DNA from: Bog-473 sp963843365 | Lineage (GTDB): Bacteria > Actinomycetota > Acidimicrobiia > Acidimicrobiales > RAAP-2 | Reading direction: 5' to 3' | Assembly (NCBI GenBank): GCA_963843365.1 | Contig: CAWJKG010000001.1 | Coordinates: 248,001-312,000 of the forward strand | DNA length: 64,000 nucleotides | Shown: positions 53,815 to 63,334 of the stretch, piece after piece | Numbering within the stretch: the first letter of the stretch is position 1 | How the letters are laid out: every line of letters starts with the position of its first letter | Notes under the pieces: model-generated | What the model saw: the letters and a program-made list of their open reading frames with translations, nothing else | Databases searched by the model: none | What the model was told of the DNA's origin: nothing | Translations under genes and position numbers: made by a program

Positions 53815-54352
53815 TGCAGCGGAGGCCAGTGCCGGTCGGCCAGCACGCCCATAGCGGGACGGGCCAGCTCGGTCTCCCGTGCGACCCGTCGCCCCAACAG
53901 CGAGAGGTAGTCCTCCTCGGAGATGCGCCCTGCCTCGACCGCAGCAGCCGCCTCCGTCCGTCCGACGCTCACGGAGTCCGGGCGTCGACCCAGCAACGCC
54001 TCCAGGTCCCGTAACTCGCAGCCGTCGTAGGAGGCGCCGTACGTGTCGACCCGCGCCAGGTACTTGATGATGCGGGCGATCCCCTTCCCCCGCGCCTGCG
54101 CCAAGGGGTCCGTCGTGCGGGGAACGACCACGTCACGCAACTGGGAGAGGACGGCGTCGTACATCCAGTCGCTGTCACGTGCGTCGCGGGCCTCCAGAGG
54201 CTCGGCGGCGGGCAACGCAAAGCCGTTGGCCGCGGCGAGCGCCTCCAGCCACAGACGTCGGTGCAGGACCTGATAGATGAAGCCGTTGCCGACGTCGTTG
54301 CCCCCACCTCCGGCTCCGTCACGACCGGGAGCATCGCCGGCGGTCTCGTCAC
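53811..54352 (-). CDS. Unrecognised small protein of the reverse operon (frameshifted start)
   Basis: About 180 aa, starting at the GTG at 54352 (GTGA overlap with the phosphotransferase stop) if one base is missing near 54300; the clear frame begins with NDVGNGFIYQVLHRRLWLEA. Later blocks are DWMYDAVLSQLRDVVVPRTT, ARIIKYLARVDTYGASYDGC and AAVEAGRISEEDYLSLLGRR. Mostly helical, no signal or membrane segment. I do not recognise the family. The same-order neighbours (phosphotransferase, DUF7065) suggest a role in the same pathway. Confidence 0.55.
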
Positions 54353-55226
54353 CCGCCTTCGGCCCGACGATGGGACATGACCTGGAGCTTGGTCTCGGCC
54401 ATCACCTGGTAGTAGCGCACCCGAGCCTCGTCGACGGGAGTGCCCGACAGCGCCTCGTACTCGCGCAGCCGGGTTGGGAAGTCGCCGAACGGCTCCTGGG
54501 TGGCCCGGAGTGACAGCCAAGCGATGTCGTCCATGGGGTCGCCCAGGTGGGCGAACTCCCAGTCGACGACTGCGGTCACGCGCCCGTCGGCGTACATGAA
54601 GTTCCCCGGCCCAGTGTCCCCCTGCACCAAAACGAGCGGCCCGTCGTAGGACGGAACGTTGCGTCGGAGCCAGCGCAGCGAGAAGGCCAGCGCCGGGTCG
54701 GGCGTCCCACCCCGTGCCGCCAGCACCCTGTCCCACTCGTCGAGCTCGCCCGTCACAGCCTCCGCCACCGTCTGCACCGGCGGGAAGGCGGGCAGATCCA
54801 GTCCAACGGCGTCGAGGGAGTGCAGCGCCGCCAGCTGCGCCATGAAGTCCTGTGCCGTCGCCTCCTGCTCGGCCGGATCGGCGATCCGGGAGAACCAGTT
54901 GCCGCCCTTCACCCGTTCCGAGAGCATCGCCTGGTGCACCGGATGCACCCCGAGCACTCGCGGCACCCGTACGGGGCCGTCCTGCAAAGCCAGATACACC
55001 GTGGCCTCGCGGTGCAGCGTCCATGGATCGCTCGTCAAGGCGGGATCGGAGCGGTCGTAACGCAAGAAATACGGCGCCACCGAACCGTCCGGACCGGCGA
55101 GGTCGACGAACCAGGCCTCCTTGCGGGCGCCCCGGGTCGTCGCTCGGCCAGGACGACGCGCCCCCCACCGACCTCTTCGATCCACGCCAGCAGGTCGTCG
55201 GGCAACCCGACGGCACCCTCGCTCAC
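54349..55226 (-). CDS. Aminoglycoside-phosphotransferase-fold kinase (ACAD10-like; frameshifted)
   Basis: About 292 aa. GTG at 55226 (VSEGAVGLPDDLLAWIEEVG) starts it, in the position of a GTGA overlap with the ligase gene. Near 55130 the frame shifts by one base into GARKEAWFVDLAGPDG. The kinase core is clear: VLVQGDTGPGNFMYADGRVT (catalytic HGD-like loop) and AVVDWEFAHLGDPMDDIAWL (metal-binding DWE). This phosphotransferase type is linked to acyl-CoA dehydrogenases in eukaryotic ACAD10/11 and is thought to phosphorylate a 4-hydroxy-acyl group. Here it sits with acyl-CoA genes, so a similar job is reasonable. Confidence 0.75.
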
Positions 55227-56791
55227 ACGATCCGGGTGTCGTGTCGCCGCCCAGTACTGCTCGCGCAATACACCCTTGTACAGCTTCCCCGTGGGGAGCC
55301 GGGGCAGCTCGTCCACAAAGTCGACGCTGCGGGGACATTTGAAGTGGGCCAGATGGTCCCGGCAGAACGCGATGAGCTCGCGACTGAACGCCGCGTCGCC
55401 CTCGACCCCGTCGACGAGCTGCACGACCGCCTTGACCTCCTCCCCGAGGTCTTCGTTCGGCACGCCGATCACGGCCGCGTCCAACACCTTCGGGTGGGTC
55501 ACGAGGAGGTTCTCCGTCTCCTGCGGGTAGATGTTCACGCCGCCCGAGATGATCATGTGCGCCTTGCGGTCCGTCAGGAACAGATACCCCTCGGCGTCCA
55601 AATAGCCGACGTCCCCGACCGTCGACGTCGTCCCGTCGTCCCGTGCGTGATCGGCCGTCTTGGCGGATCGTTGAAGTACTCGAAGCCGGTGGCGCCGGCG
55701 AACCAGACCGTCCCCGGGCGTGCCGACCGGGCACGGCCGCCCCTCGTCGTCGAGAATGAGGATCTCGCTCAGGACCGCCCGCCCCACGGTGCCCTTGTGG
55801 GCCAACCAGTCGTCGGACGTGATGAAGGTGCAGCCGTTGCCCTCGGTGGCGGCGTAGTACTCGAGCATGATCGGGCCGAACCACTCGATCATCTGCTCTT
55901 TGACCGGCACCGGGCAGGGCGCGGCGGCGTGGATGATGTCCTCGAGCGACGAGAGGTCGGCCGCCGCGCGCACCTCGTCGGGCAGCTTGAGCATCCGGCA
56001 GAACATGGTCGGGACGACCTGCGAGTGCGTGACCCGGTACCGGCCCACGAGGTCGAGATACAGCGCCGGGTCGAAATGCTCCATCACGACCGCCGTGGAC
56101 TTCATCCGCAGGGCGATGGCCACGCTGACCTGCGGAGCGGTGTGATAGAGCGGTGCCGGCGACAGGTACACCATGCCCTCGCGGCAGCGCCACAGAGCCG
56201 CGATGCCGAGCACGCCGATGCTCGTCTCCGACGGGTGGATGTCGTACATGGGGCGGAGGATGCCCTTGGGTCGCCCCGTCGTTCCGGACGAATACATCAT
56301 GGGGGCGCCCATTTGTTCGTCCGGGACGTGGTCCGTCGGTGCTGGCTGGCGTCGTCCCACCGCCTCTCCCCACCACCGCTCGGGTCGCCGCACCGTTCCG
56401 CGTCGCTCGTGTCGACCATGATCCAGCGCTCGACGTCGGGGCACAGGGCCGGCAGCTGCTCGGCCACGTCGGCCTTGGTCGTCGAGGTCACAACGACCCG
56501 AGAGCGGGAGTCGTTGATGACGTAGGCGACCTCGTCGGCGGAGAGGTACGAGTTGACCGGGGTGAAGTAGGGGCCCGTGCGCTCCCCTCCCGCCTGGGCC
56601 AGCAGCATCGCAGGGTGGTTCTCCATGAAGATCGCCATGTGGTCGCCCTTGCGCAAGCCGGTGTCGCGCAGGACGTGGGCGACCTGGTTCGCCGCCGCCT
56701 CGTACTCGGCGAAGGTCAGGGTGCGGCCGGAGGGCGCCATGATGATGGCGGGCTGCTCGCCATGCTCGGCTGCGTGTTCAGCTGCGTACAC
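55223..56791 (-). CDS. Acyl-CoA ligase (AMP-forming; several frameshifts)
   Basis: About 520 aa from the GTG at 56791. Domain blocks in order: TLTFAEYEAAANQVAHVLRD, DHMAIFMENHPAMLLAQ, then (after a shift near 56350) MMYSSGTTGRPKGILRP, LEYYAATEGNGCTFITS, and after a pair of compensating shifts near 55722 and 55673 the block GDVGYLDAEGYLFLTDRKAH, MIISGGVNIYPQETE and TGKLYKGVLREQYWA. All ANL-family catalytic parts are there. No stop in frame separates it from the phosphotransferase, but a TGA at 55223-55225 overlaps the latter's GTG as at neighbouring junctions, so a fourth indel is likely and the fusion is probably not real. Confidence 0.75.
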
Positions 56792-58045
56792 CGATACCCC
56801 CTTTGCACGAGTACAGCACCTCGACCAGGCAGGCGCCCATCAGAGGGAGCGCCTGGTTCTCCAGGTGGTTGCGGACGAAGCCACAGGCCACGCGGGCCGT
56901 GGGGTCGGCGAACCCGATTTGGCCGCCGGCTCCCATGTGGCCGAACGCATCCTCGTTGGGTCCGTGCATCGGCGGCGCGCCGGGCACGAGGGGCGGCGGC
57001 TCGAGCGAGTAGCCGACAGCCCAGCGCGTCGGGCACCCCCATCACCGCGTCGCGGCCGCAGACCTGCTCCTGGCGGAAACGCTCCACCGACGCCCGCGAG
57101 ACGAGGTCCTCCCCATCGGCCAGGGCCGTGTAGATGCGGGCCAGCGCCCGCGCCGTTGCCGTGGCGCCGATGGAACCGAACTCCGATGTCAGCAGGCGCG
57201 GGTGTGTTCATGAACTCGGCGAACCGAGGGCGACCACGCTCGTCGGCGAACAGGCTGCCGTGGGCGCCGGCGAGGACGGCCCGGCCGGACTTCGACTGCG
57301 GGTCGATGTCTCGCAGAGCGCTCTGCGTGCCGGGCCTGACCGGGAACTCCATGACGGTCGCCACCGAGGGCAGCACGGACTCCGGCGTGCCGATGGAGCA
57401 GGGGACCTCGAGCGGTCCTGCCACCTCGGACTGGAAGAACATCCCGAGGCTCCGCCCGCTGATGCGACGCACCACCTCGCCCACCAACCAGCCGAACGTC
57501 ACGCCGTGGTAGCCGTGGCGGGTACCGGGCTCCCAGGCCGGCTCCCCGCCGGCGAGAGCAGCGGCGAGGGCCTCGGTGTCGCTCCATCCCCTCCCGTCCC
57601 ATCCGAGCAATCGGTCTGCGTCGGGTATGCCGATGGCGCCTGACTGATGGCTGAGCAGCTGGCGGACCGTGGTGGACGCCTTGCCGGCTTGGGCGAACTC
57701 GGGCCAGTAGCGGGCGACGGGGGCATCGAGGTCGAGTTCGCCCCGGTCCTCGAGGATGTGCGCGCAGAGGGTCGTCATCCCTTTGGTCGAGGACATGATC
57801 ACCGCCCGGGTGTCCTCCTCCCATGGCCGTCGATCCGGTCCGGCCACGCCCGCCCAGATGTCGACTACGCACTCCCCGTCGACGAACGCGCAGAACGCAC
57901 CTCCGCCCTCGCCGAGGTCGGCCCGTCGCTCCCGATCGCCGACCGTCCGCGTCGCCCCGGCGGCGAGCACGTCGGCGACCTGTTCGTACCCGGGTGCGAC
58001 GGATCCGTGCAGATCGTGCGTCAGGTGAGCAGCGCCGGTACTCAT
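56778..58045 (-). CDS. Serine hydrolase, beta-lactamase/EstB type (two frameshifts)
   Basis: About 420 aa from ATG at 58045, which overlaps the stop of the luciferase-like gene. The SxxK motif is SSTKGM, the second element is RHGYHGVTFGW, and the third GHMGAGGQIGFAD resembles the KTG-like box of class C-type esterases. One-base shifts occur near 57195 (before LLTSEFGSIGATATARALAR) and near 57020 (before GYSLEPPPLVPGAPPMHGPN). Enzymes of this family are esterases or peptidases; here it could cleave an ester of the pathway substrate. Its stop overlaps the ligase start by 14 bp. Confidence 0.78.
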
Positions 58046-59043
58046 AGCGCCCGCAGCTCCCGTTCGACGTCAGGCCACCACTCCTTGCGCCACCAGGAGA
58101 CGTTGATGCGGTCCACCAGTCCGCCGTAGCGGGCGGCCACCTCACCGGCCAGGGCGTCCGGAGGGCAGACGATGGTCAGCGTGTCGAGGACGTCGTCGTC
58201 GATGAGACGGGCCATCTCGTCCCACCGACCCTTCTTGGAGCATTCGTAGAGCTCCGTTTGGAGGTCGCCCCAGCCGTGGAGCTCAAGCACTGGCCGGTAC
58301 GCGGGCGTCGACGCGTAGTAGCCGACCTGGTTACGCATGGCATTGCGGGCCTTCTCCAGGTGGGACGGGTCCTCCACCACCGAGATGAAGCCCGGGCACG
58401 TCACCTCGAACCCTGCCCGGTCGCGTCCGGCCTTTGCCAACCCCCGGTCAACCGCCGGCAGGATCACCTCACGCAGGTATCGGCCGGTGCAGATGCCATG
58501 CGCGATGACCCCGTCCGCCACTTCGCCGGCGACCTCGTTCATGAGAGGGCCCACTGCGGCCAGGAAGACGCGAGGCGGCCCGTAGTCGTGGCGTTGTGGG
58601 GAGAAGACGGGCGTCATCAACGTGTGCGTGTAGAAGTCCCCCTGGAAGTCGAGCGGCGCGTCCTCGTTCCACGACGCCCAGATCGCACGCAACGCGAGCA
58701 CGTACTCCCGCATGCGGGCCGCCGGGTGTGACCACGGGGAGCTGAACCGCTTCTCGATGTGCCGGCGGACCTGCGAGCCCAATCCCAGCACGACGCGTCC
58801 GGCCGAATACTCCTGCAGCTGATTGGTCGTGTAGGCGAGGCTCATGGGATTGCGGGCGAAGGCCACAGCGATGCCGGTCCCCAACGACACTGATGTCGAG
58901 TGCTCGGCCGCCAGCGCCAGTGAGAGGAACGGATCGTTCGTCGTCTCGGCCGCCCAGACGCAGTCGAGCCCGGCCGCCTCCGCGGCCCCAACGCGGTCGG
59001 CCACCCGTGGCAACTCGGTTCCGAGTCCGCCGTCGATCTTCAC
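58042..59043 (-). CDS. Luciferase-like F420-dependent oxidoreductase
   Basis: A 333-aa TIM-barrel enzyme of the luciferase-like family. Blocks: DGGLGTELPRVADRVGAAEA, GLDCVWAAETTNDPFLSLAL, STSVSLGTGIAVAFARNPMS, TTNQLQEYSAGRVVLGLGSQ, and VFLAAVGPLMNEVAGEVADG for cofactor contact. It resembles the TIGR03617-type F420-dependent group found mostly in actinobacteria. ATG at 59043 overlaps the CoA-transferase stop (ATGA), and its own stop overlaps the next gene in the same way. Confidence 0.88.
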   Translation of the reverse strand: MKIDGGLGTELPRVADRVGAAEAAGLDCVWAAETTNDPFLSLALAAEHSTSVSLGTGIAVAFARNPMSLAYTTNQLQEYSAGRVVLGLGSQVRRHIEKRFSSPWSHPAARMREYVLALRAIWASWNEDAPLDFQGDFYTHTLMTPVFSPQRHDYGPPRVFLAAVGPLMNEVAGEVADGVIAHGICTGRYLREVILPAVDRGLAKAGRDRAGFEVTCPGFISVVEDPSHLEKARNAMRNQVGYYASTPAYRPVLELHGWGDLQTELYECSKKGRWDEMARLIDDDVLDTLTIVCPPDALAGEVAARYGGLVDRINVSWWRKEWWPDVERELRAL

Positions 59044-61277
59044 GACGCCACCGACGACGCCGTCTTCACCCGTCGCCGTACCGGCGCCGGCGTCGGGGCC
59101 GGTCCCTTCACCGCCGGCGCGTCCACCGAGAGCGACAAGGGCAGTCCGACCTGTACGAAACGTCCCGCAGCGGGGTGGCGGTACCGCCGAAGCAGCTCAC
59201 GGGAGACGACCTGGGGGTCGTCGGGCACCGCCGACGGATGCACGGACCGGGCGGCGGGGACGCCCCCCAGGCTCAACGAGGACAACACCTCCTCGACGGT
59301 ACGAAGGCCCACGGCGTCGGCGACCTCGTCGACGAGGGCCGACGCCGACGGCGACCCGTCGACCGACAACGCCCGCAGTAGTCCCGACCGATGGGCATCC
59401 GTCACGCAGCACACGGTCACCCATCCGTCCTTGGCCCGGTAGAGGCGTTGCCACGCCGTCGCGCCCAGGAGGTCGGCCCCGACCTGGTCCGGCACGGCAC
59501 CGCTCGCTGCCAGTGCCGCCACGTCCTCGGACTGGAAGAGCGTCGCCGTCAGGGCCAGGGAAGCGTCGACGCCGGTCACCGCAACGCCGAGCGTCCGTGC
59601 CAGCAGCGCCAGCACGATCCCAGCTCCCAGCACCAGCCCCGTCCCGTAGTCGTTGGCCGTGAAGTTCACCGGCACCGGCCGCGCCCCGCCTCCTTGGGTC
59701 ATCTCCATGCCGGTCGCCGCCTGGACGACGTAGTCGAACGACGGGCGGCGGGCCAACGGCCCTGCCACTCCAAAACCCTTGGCGCGCGCGTAAATGAGGT
59801 CGGGATTGACGGCCCGCAGCGCGGCCCCGTCGAGGCCGAGACGCTCCCAGGCGCCGGCCATGGCGTTTTCGACGACGACGTCGGACGCCCGCACGAGATC
59901 GAGCAGCCGAGCCCGGTCGGCCGGGCTCTTGAGGTCGAGGACGACGCCCCGTTTCGACCGGTTCCCGTCGACGTAGATGTTGGGCAGCACCGGCATCAGC
60001 TGGAACCCGCCCTCGCCGCCGGGCGGCTCGACCTTCACGACGTCGGCGCCGAGCTCGGCGAGCAGGCGCGCCGCCAGCGGACCAGCCCAGAAGGAGGAGA
60101 GGTCGACGATGCGGTGCCCACCGAGCGCGCCCTGCTCCCCGCCGTGCCGGCGGCCGGGCCGATACGCGCCGGGACGGGCGGTGAGGCGCACAGGCGGCCC
60201 GACCAGGGGGACGCGGCCGAGGACGGGGTCGTCGTGCTCGACGACCAGCGCGTCGACGCTTGCTTGCTCGTGGGCCAGCCACTCGGCGAGCGAGTTGCAC
60301 TTGGCCACCGCGGCCGGTTGGGCCTGCAGTGCCGCCTCCCAGTCGTCGGCGCTGCGGGAACCGAAGGCCGCCATTACCTGTTGCAACATGTCGCGGTTCC
60401 AGTCGCGGTCCGAGAGCCGCGACAGGCCCTCGGGCGTCGAGTAGTCGAGGCCGCCGTCCTCGATCCCGAGCAGGCGGCACAACTCGCGCCACCGCTCCGT
60501 GCCGCTCAGGTTGACCATGACCGCGCGCCCGTCAGCCGTGTCGAAGACGCGCAGGATCGGCGACTTGGTGTGGCGCACGATGCGGGGCCGGTGGCCCTCG
60601 CGGTGGAAGATGGGAGCGGCGTTGAGGAAGAGGAGCCCATCGAGGAGCGAGGTGTCGACGTGCTGGCCGTAGCCCGTCGAGGCGCGTTTGATCAGAGCGG
60701 CGCCGGCGCCGAGGACGGCCAGCAGCGCCGCGGCGACGCTGGCCACGGGGAAGGGGAGCCATATCGGGTCGTCCCCCGTGAAGAGCCCCTGCTGCGCCCC
60801 GGCCCGGGCGTGCACGAGCGGCTCCCACCCGGGGTCGTCGCGTGACGGGCCCGTTGCGCCCCAGGCGCTGATGGAGCACGTCACGAGGCGCGGCCGGTTC
60901 TGGCGGAGCGTGGCCGGTGCCAGCCCGAGACGCTCGAGCGCGCCCGAACGCAGGTTCTCGACCAGCAGGTCGGCCTCGTTGATGAGGTCGTGGAGGGCGG
61001 ATCGGCCATCGGGGGCACGGAGGTCGAGCTCGATCGTCTCCTTGCCCCGGTTCCAGGCCGCGTATCGGGCGGGGTCGGCACGCAGCGGATCGCCGCCCGG
61101 CCGCTCGACCTTGACGACATCGGCGCCGAGGTCTGCGAAGATCGTCGCAGCCAGGGGTGCGGCGACGTACTGCCCGACTTCGACGACCCGCAGACCACTG
61201 AGCACCGGCGCCCGGTCGCCGGGGGGGAGCGGCGACGGCGGATGCTCAGTGGCCACGAGTCGTTCCTGCCCCGGCAC
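59040..61277 (-). CDS. Double-domain type III CoA-transferase
   Basis: A 745-aa protein with two CaiB/BaiF units. The first begins GLRVVEVGQYVAAPLAATIF with DLGADVVKVERPGGDP; the second begins HRIVDLSSFWAGPLAARLLA with ELGADVVKVEPPGGEG. The second unit has the catalytic-type Asp in FTANDYGTGLVLG, while the first reads LPFPVASVAAALLAV at that place and seems to lack it, so only one active site may work. CaiB enzymes are interlaced dimers, so a fused chain could form one. Start GTG at 61277, or GTG at 61256; both overlap the end of the dehydrogenase gene. Confidence 0.85.
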   Translation of the reverse strand: MPGQERLVATEHPPSPLPPGDRAPVLSGLRVVEVGQYVAAPLAATIFADLGADVVKVERPGGDPLRADPARYAAWNRGKETIELDLRAPDGRSALHDLINEADLLVENLRSGALERLGLAPATLRQNRPRLVTCSISAWGATGPSRDDPGWEPLVHARAGAQQGLFTGDDPIWLPFPVASVAAALLAVLGAGAALIKRASTGYGQHVDTSLLDGLLFLNAAPIFHREGHRPRIVRHTKSPILRVFDTADGRAVMVNLSGTERWRELCRLLGIEDGGLDYSTPEGLSRLSDRDWNRDMLQQVMAAFGSRSADDWEAALQAQPAAVAKCNSLAEWLAHEQASVDALVVEHDDPVLGRVPLVGPPVRLTARPGAYRPGRRHGGEQGALGGHRIVDLSSFWAGPLAARLLAELGADVVKVEPPGGEGGFQLMPVLPNIYVDGNRSKRGVVLDLKSPADRARLLDLVRASDVVVENAMAGAWERLGLDGAALRAVNPDLIYARAKGFGVAGPLARRPSFDYVVQAATGMEMTQGGGARPVPVNFTANDYGTGLVLGAGIVLALLARTLGVAVTGVDASLALTATLFQSEDVAALAASGAVPDQVGADLLGATAWQRLYRAKDGWVTVCCVTDAHRSGLLRALSVDGSPSASALVDEVADAVGLRTVEEVLSSLSLGGVPAARSVHPSAVPDDPQVVSRELLRRYRHPAAGRFVQVGLPLSLSVDAPAVKGPAPTPAPVRRRVKTASSVAS

Positions 61278-62526
61278 GGGGCGAGCGCCCGCCCGAGTCG
61301 TCTGGGTCGGCCGGGCCGATCAGGTCGCCGGGCATGAGGTCGCCCTCTTCGTCTCGGGGCAGCCCGAGGACGCGCTCGGCGATGACGTTGCGCACGATCT
61401 GGTTGGTCCCACCTCCGATGGAGGCGGACTGCGAGCTGAGGAGCTGATCGGCCCAGCGCCCGCCGTCGGGGTCGTCGGGTGTCCAGGCCGTGGCATGCAT
61501 GCCGACCGTCTCGACCGCGACGAGCGCAGAAGCTTGGACGAGCTCGGCCATGGCCAGTTTGAGGACCGAGGCGGCTGCGCCGTCGCCACCTCTCGCCTTG
61601 ACCTGCAGGTAGGCGGTGAGATGCCGGAGGACCATCTGGCGGATGCGCAGCTGCACGAGGCGGTCGCGCAGGACGGGACGCTCGGCCAGGTTGCGCCGTT
61701 TGGCCTCCTCCGCCAGGGCGGTGAAGCCGCCCTTGCCCCCGCCCCCGCCGCCCATGTTGCCGAGGGCCTGGCGCTCGAACGCGAGCATGGAGCGGGCGAC
61801 GCGCCAGCCGTCGTTGACGGTCCCGACGACGTTGGCGACCGGCACCCGCACGCCGTCGAGGAAGACCTCGTTGAAGTGGGACTCGCCCGTGATCTGGCGG
61901 AGCGGGCGCACGGTCACGCCCGGGACGTGCATGTCGACGATGAGCATCGTGATGCCTTCGCGCTTCGGGCGTGTCGGATCGGTGCGGACAAGGCAAGCGG
62001 CGTAGTCGCTGTGCTGCGCGCCGGACGTCCACACCTTCTGGCCGTCGAGGACGAACTCGTCGCCGTCGCGCCGGGCTCGGGTCTGCACGCTCGAGAGGTC
62101 CGATCCCGCACCCGGCTCGCTGAAGAGCTCGCACCAGACGTGGTCGCCCCGCAGCATGGGCGGGATGAAGGTCCGCTTCTGCTCCTCGCTGGCGTGCACG
62201 AGGAGTGTCGGACCGCACATGCCGAGACCGATTTCGAGCGAGCGGGGCGGGATCTTGAATGCCTTCGATTCCCGGTCGTAAATGCGCTGGTAGCGACCCG
62301 GCAACCCGCGCCCGCCGTACGCGGCCGGCCAGGTGATGCCCGCCAGGCCGGCGTCGGCCAGCTGCCGCTGGAAGGTGACAGAACGGGACAATCCCGACCC
62401 GCCGAACGAGACGGCGCCGCTGGGTTCATCACCTTTGGGGGGGAGTGTGGCCCGTAGGAAGTCCAGGACCTCCTGCCGGAAGGCCTCCTCGGTGGGGAGC
62501 TCGTCGACGGTGGTGGAGTCCATCAT
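61246..62526 (-). CDS. Acyl-CoA dehydrogenase
   Basis: A 426-aa acyl-CoA dehydrogenase. The ATG at 62526 overlaps the TetR stop (ATGATG region; ATG at 62523 is also possible). Blocks: ITWPAAYGGRGLPGRYQRIY, LFSEPGAGSDLSSVQTRARR, VWTSGAQHSDYAACLVRTDP, and the C-terminal IGGGTNQIVRNVIAERVLGL typical of catalytic-subunit FadE proteins. A Gly-rich loop (GNMGGGGGGKGGF) interrupts the middle. No partner of the non-catalytic type lies next to it, so it may work alone or with one encoded elsewhere. Confidence 0.88.
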   Translation of the reverse strand: MMDSTTVDELPTEEAFRQEVLDFLRATLPPKGDEPSGAVSFGGSGLSRSVTFQRQLADAGLAGITWPAAYGGRGLPGRYQRIYDRESKAFKIPPRSLEIGLGMCGPTLLVHASEEQKRTFIPPMLRGDHVWCELFSEPGAGSDLSSVQTRARRDGDEFVLDGQKVWTSGAQHSDYAACLVRTDPTRPKREGITMLIVDMHVPGVTVRPLRQITGESHFNEVFLDGVRVPVANVVGTVNDGWRVARSMLAFERQALGNMGGGGGGKGGFTALAEEAKRRNLAERPVLRDRLVQLRIRQMVLRHLTAYLQVKARGGDGAAASVLKLAMAELVQASALVAVETVGMHATAWTPDDPDGGRWADQLLSSQSASIGGGTNQIVRNVIAERVLGLPRDEEGDLMPGDLIGPADPDDSGGRSPRAGAGTTRGH

Positions 62527-63233
62527 GCGCTCGCCGATCTTGTGGAGGTCGCCGACGAGGTTGTCGCCGCGATCGCATCGGGCCGGGGCACACCCACCGC
62601 CAGTAATCCTCCGAAGACCATGTCCTTCATGACGCGGGCCAACAGCTCGGGATCGGACCGATCGAGGGTGGTGATGGAGCGCAGCATCCCGTCGAGCATC
62701 GTCACGGCCGCCCGGGCCTCGTCCTCGCTCAGGCCGGGTCGCACCTCGCACAGCAGGTGTACCCACTCCGCCATGCGCACCCGCTCGATCCGGGCCACCC
62801 GCCGCCGTGCATCGTCATCGAGCGAGCGGTACTCCTTGGCGAACACGTCGCGCAGATTGCCGTTGCGCAGCTGCAGGACGATGGCGGCGTCGATCAACCG
62901 CTCGAGAGTCACGAGCGGAGGCAGGTCGTCGTTGAGCACATCGTCGACCGTTCCCCTCCAGATGACGGCTGCCTCCTCGATGAGCACGGAAAGGAGCTCA
63001 CCCTTGCTGCTGAAGTAGCGGTAGATGGCGGGTCCGCTCACCCCGGCGGCTGCGCCGATGTCGCCGAGGCTGGTCTCGCGAAAGCCGCGCTCACGGAACA
63101 GGTCCGTTGCGGCCGCCATGATCGCTTCGCGTGTCCGCTCGCCTTTGGTCCTGGCTGTTGTTCGGGCCGTGCCCTGACGCGCTGTGTCGGCGGTCTCCCC
63201 CTGCGGGCTCATATGGGCATGAATGTTAGCCAT
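62523..63233 (-). CDS. TetR-family regulator heading the reverse operon
   Basis: A 236-aa regulator. The helix-turn-helix is residues ~30-75 (GERTREAIMAAATDLFRERG, then SLGDIGAAAGVSGPAIYRYF, SSKGELLSVLI). The remaining helices form a ligand pocket of the KstR2/FadR-like TetR type. Start ATG at 63233; another Met lies 7 codons in. As the first gene of a chain of coupled genes it most likely represses its own operon and perhaps the divergent luciferase-like gene, releasing DNA on binding an acyl-CoA. The operator may be the GTTTAA/TTAAC site at 63287. Confidence 0.88.
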   Translation of the reverse strand: MANIHAHMSPQGETADTARQGTARTTARTKGERTREAIMAAATDLFRERGFRETSLGDIGAAAGVSGPAIYRYFSSKGELLSVLIEEAAVIWRGTVDDVLNDDLPPLVTLERLIDAAIVLQLRNGNLRDVFAKEYRSLDDDARRRVARIERVRMAEWVHLLCEVRPGLSEDEARAAVTMLDGMLRSITTLDRSDPELLARVMKDMVFGGLLAVGVPRPDAIAATTSSATSTRSASA

Positions 63234-63286
63234 CGCTCACAAATCTGGCTGAAGGACGTTGACTCATGCCTTGGGACACGCCTAAA

Positions 63287-63303
63287 GTTTAATCAGCGTT
63301 AAC
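63287..63303. promoter_or_regulatory. Possible TetR operator between divergent genes
   Basis: GTTTAATCAGCGTTAAC has imperfect inverted GTTTAA and TTAAC ends in an AT-rich patch between the TetR gene (63233) and the luciferase-like gene (63335). Position and symmetry fit an operator of the adjacent regulator, but only part of the dyad is conserved. It is not the KstR consensus. Confidence 0.35.
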
Positions 63304-63334
63304 AAAAGAGCACGAGGGGACGAGGAGGGCGAGC

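Noticed and set aside
63287..63303. KstR cholesterol-regulon box
   Set aside because: The site GTTTAATCAGCGTTAAC does not fit the KstR spacing and half-sites; kept only as a weak operator candidate.
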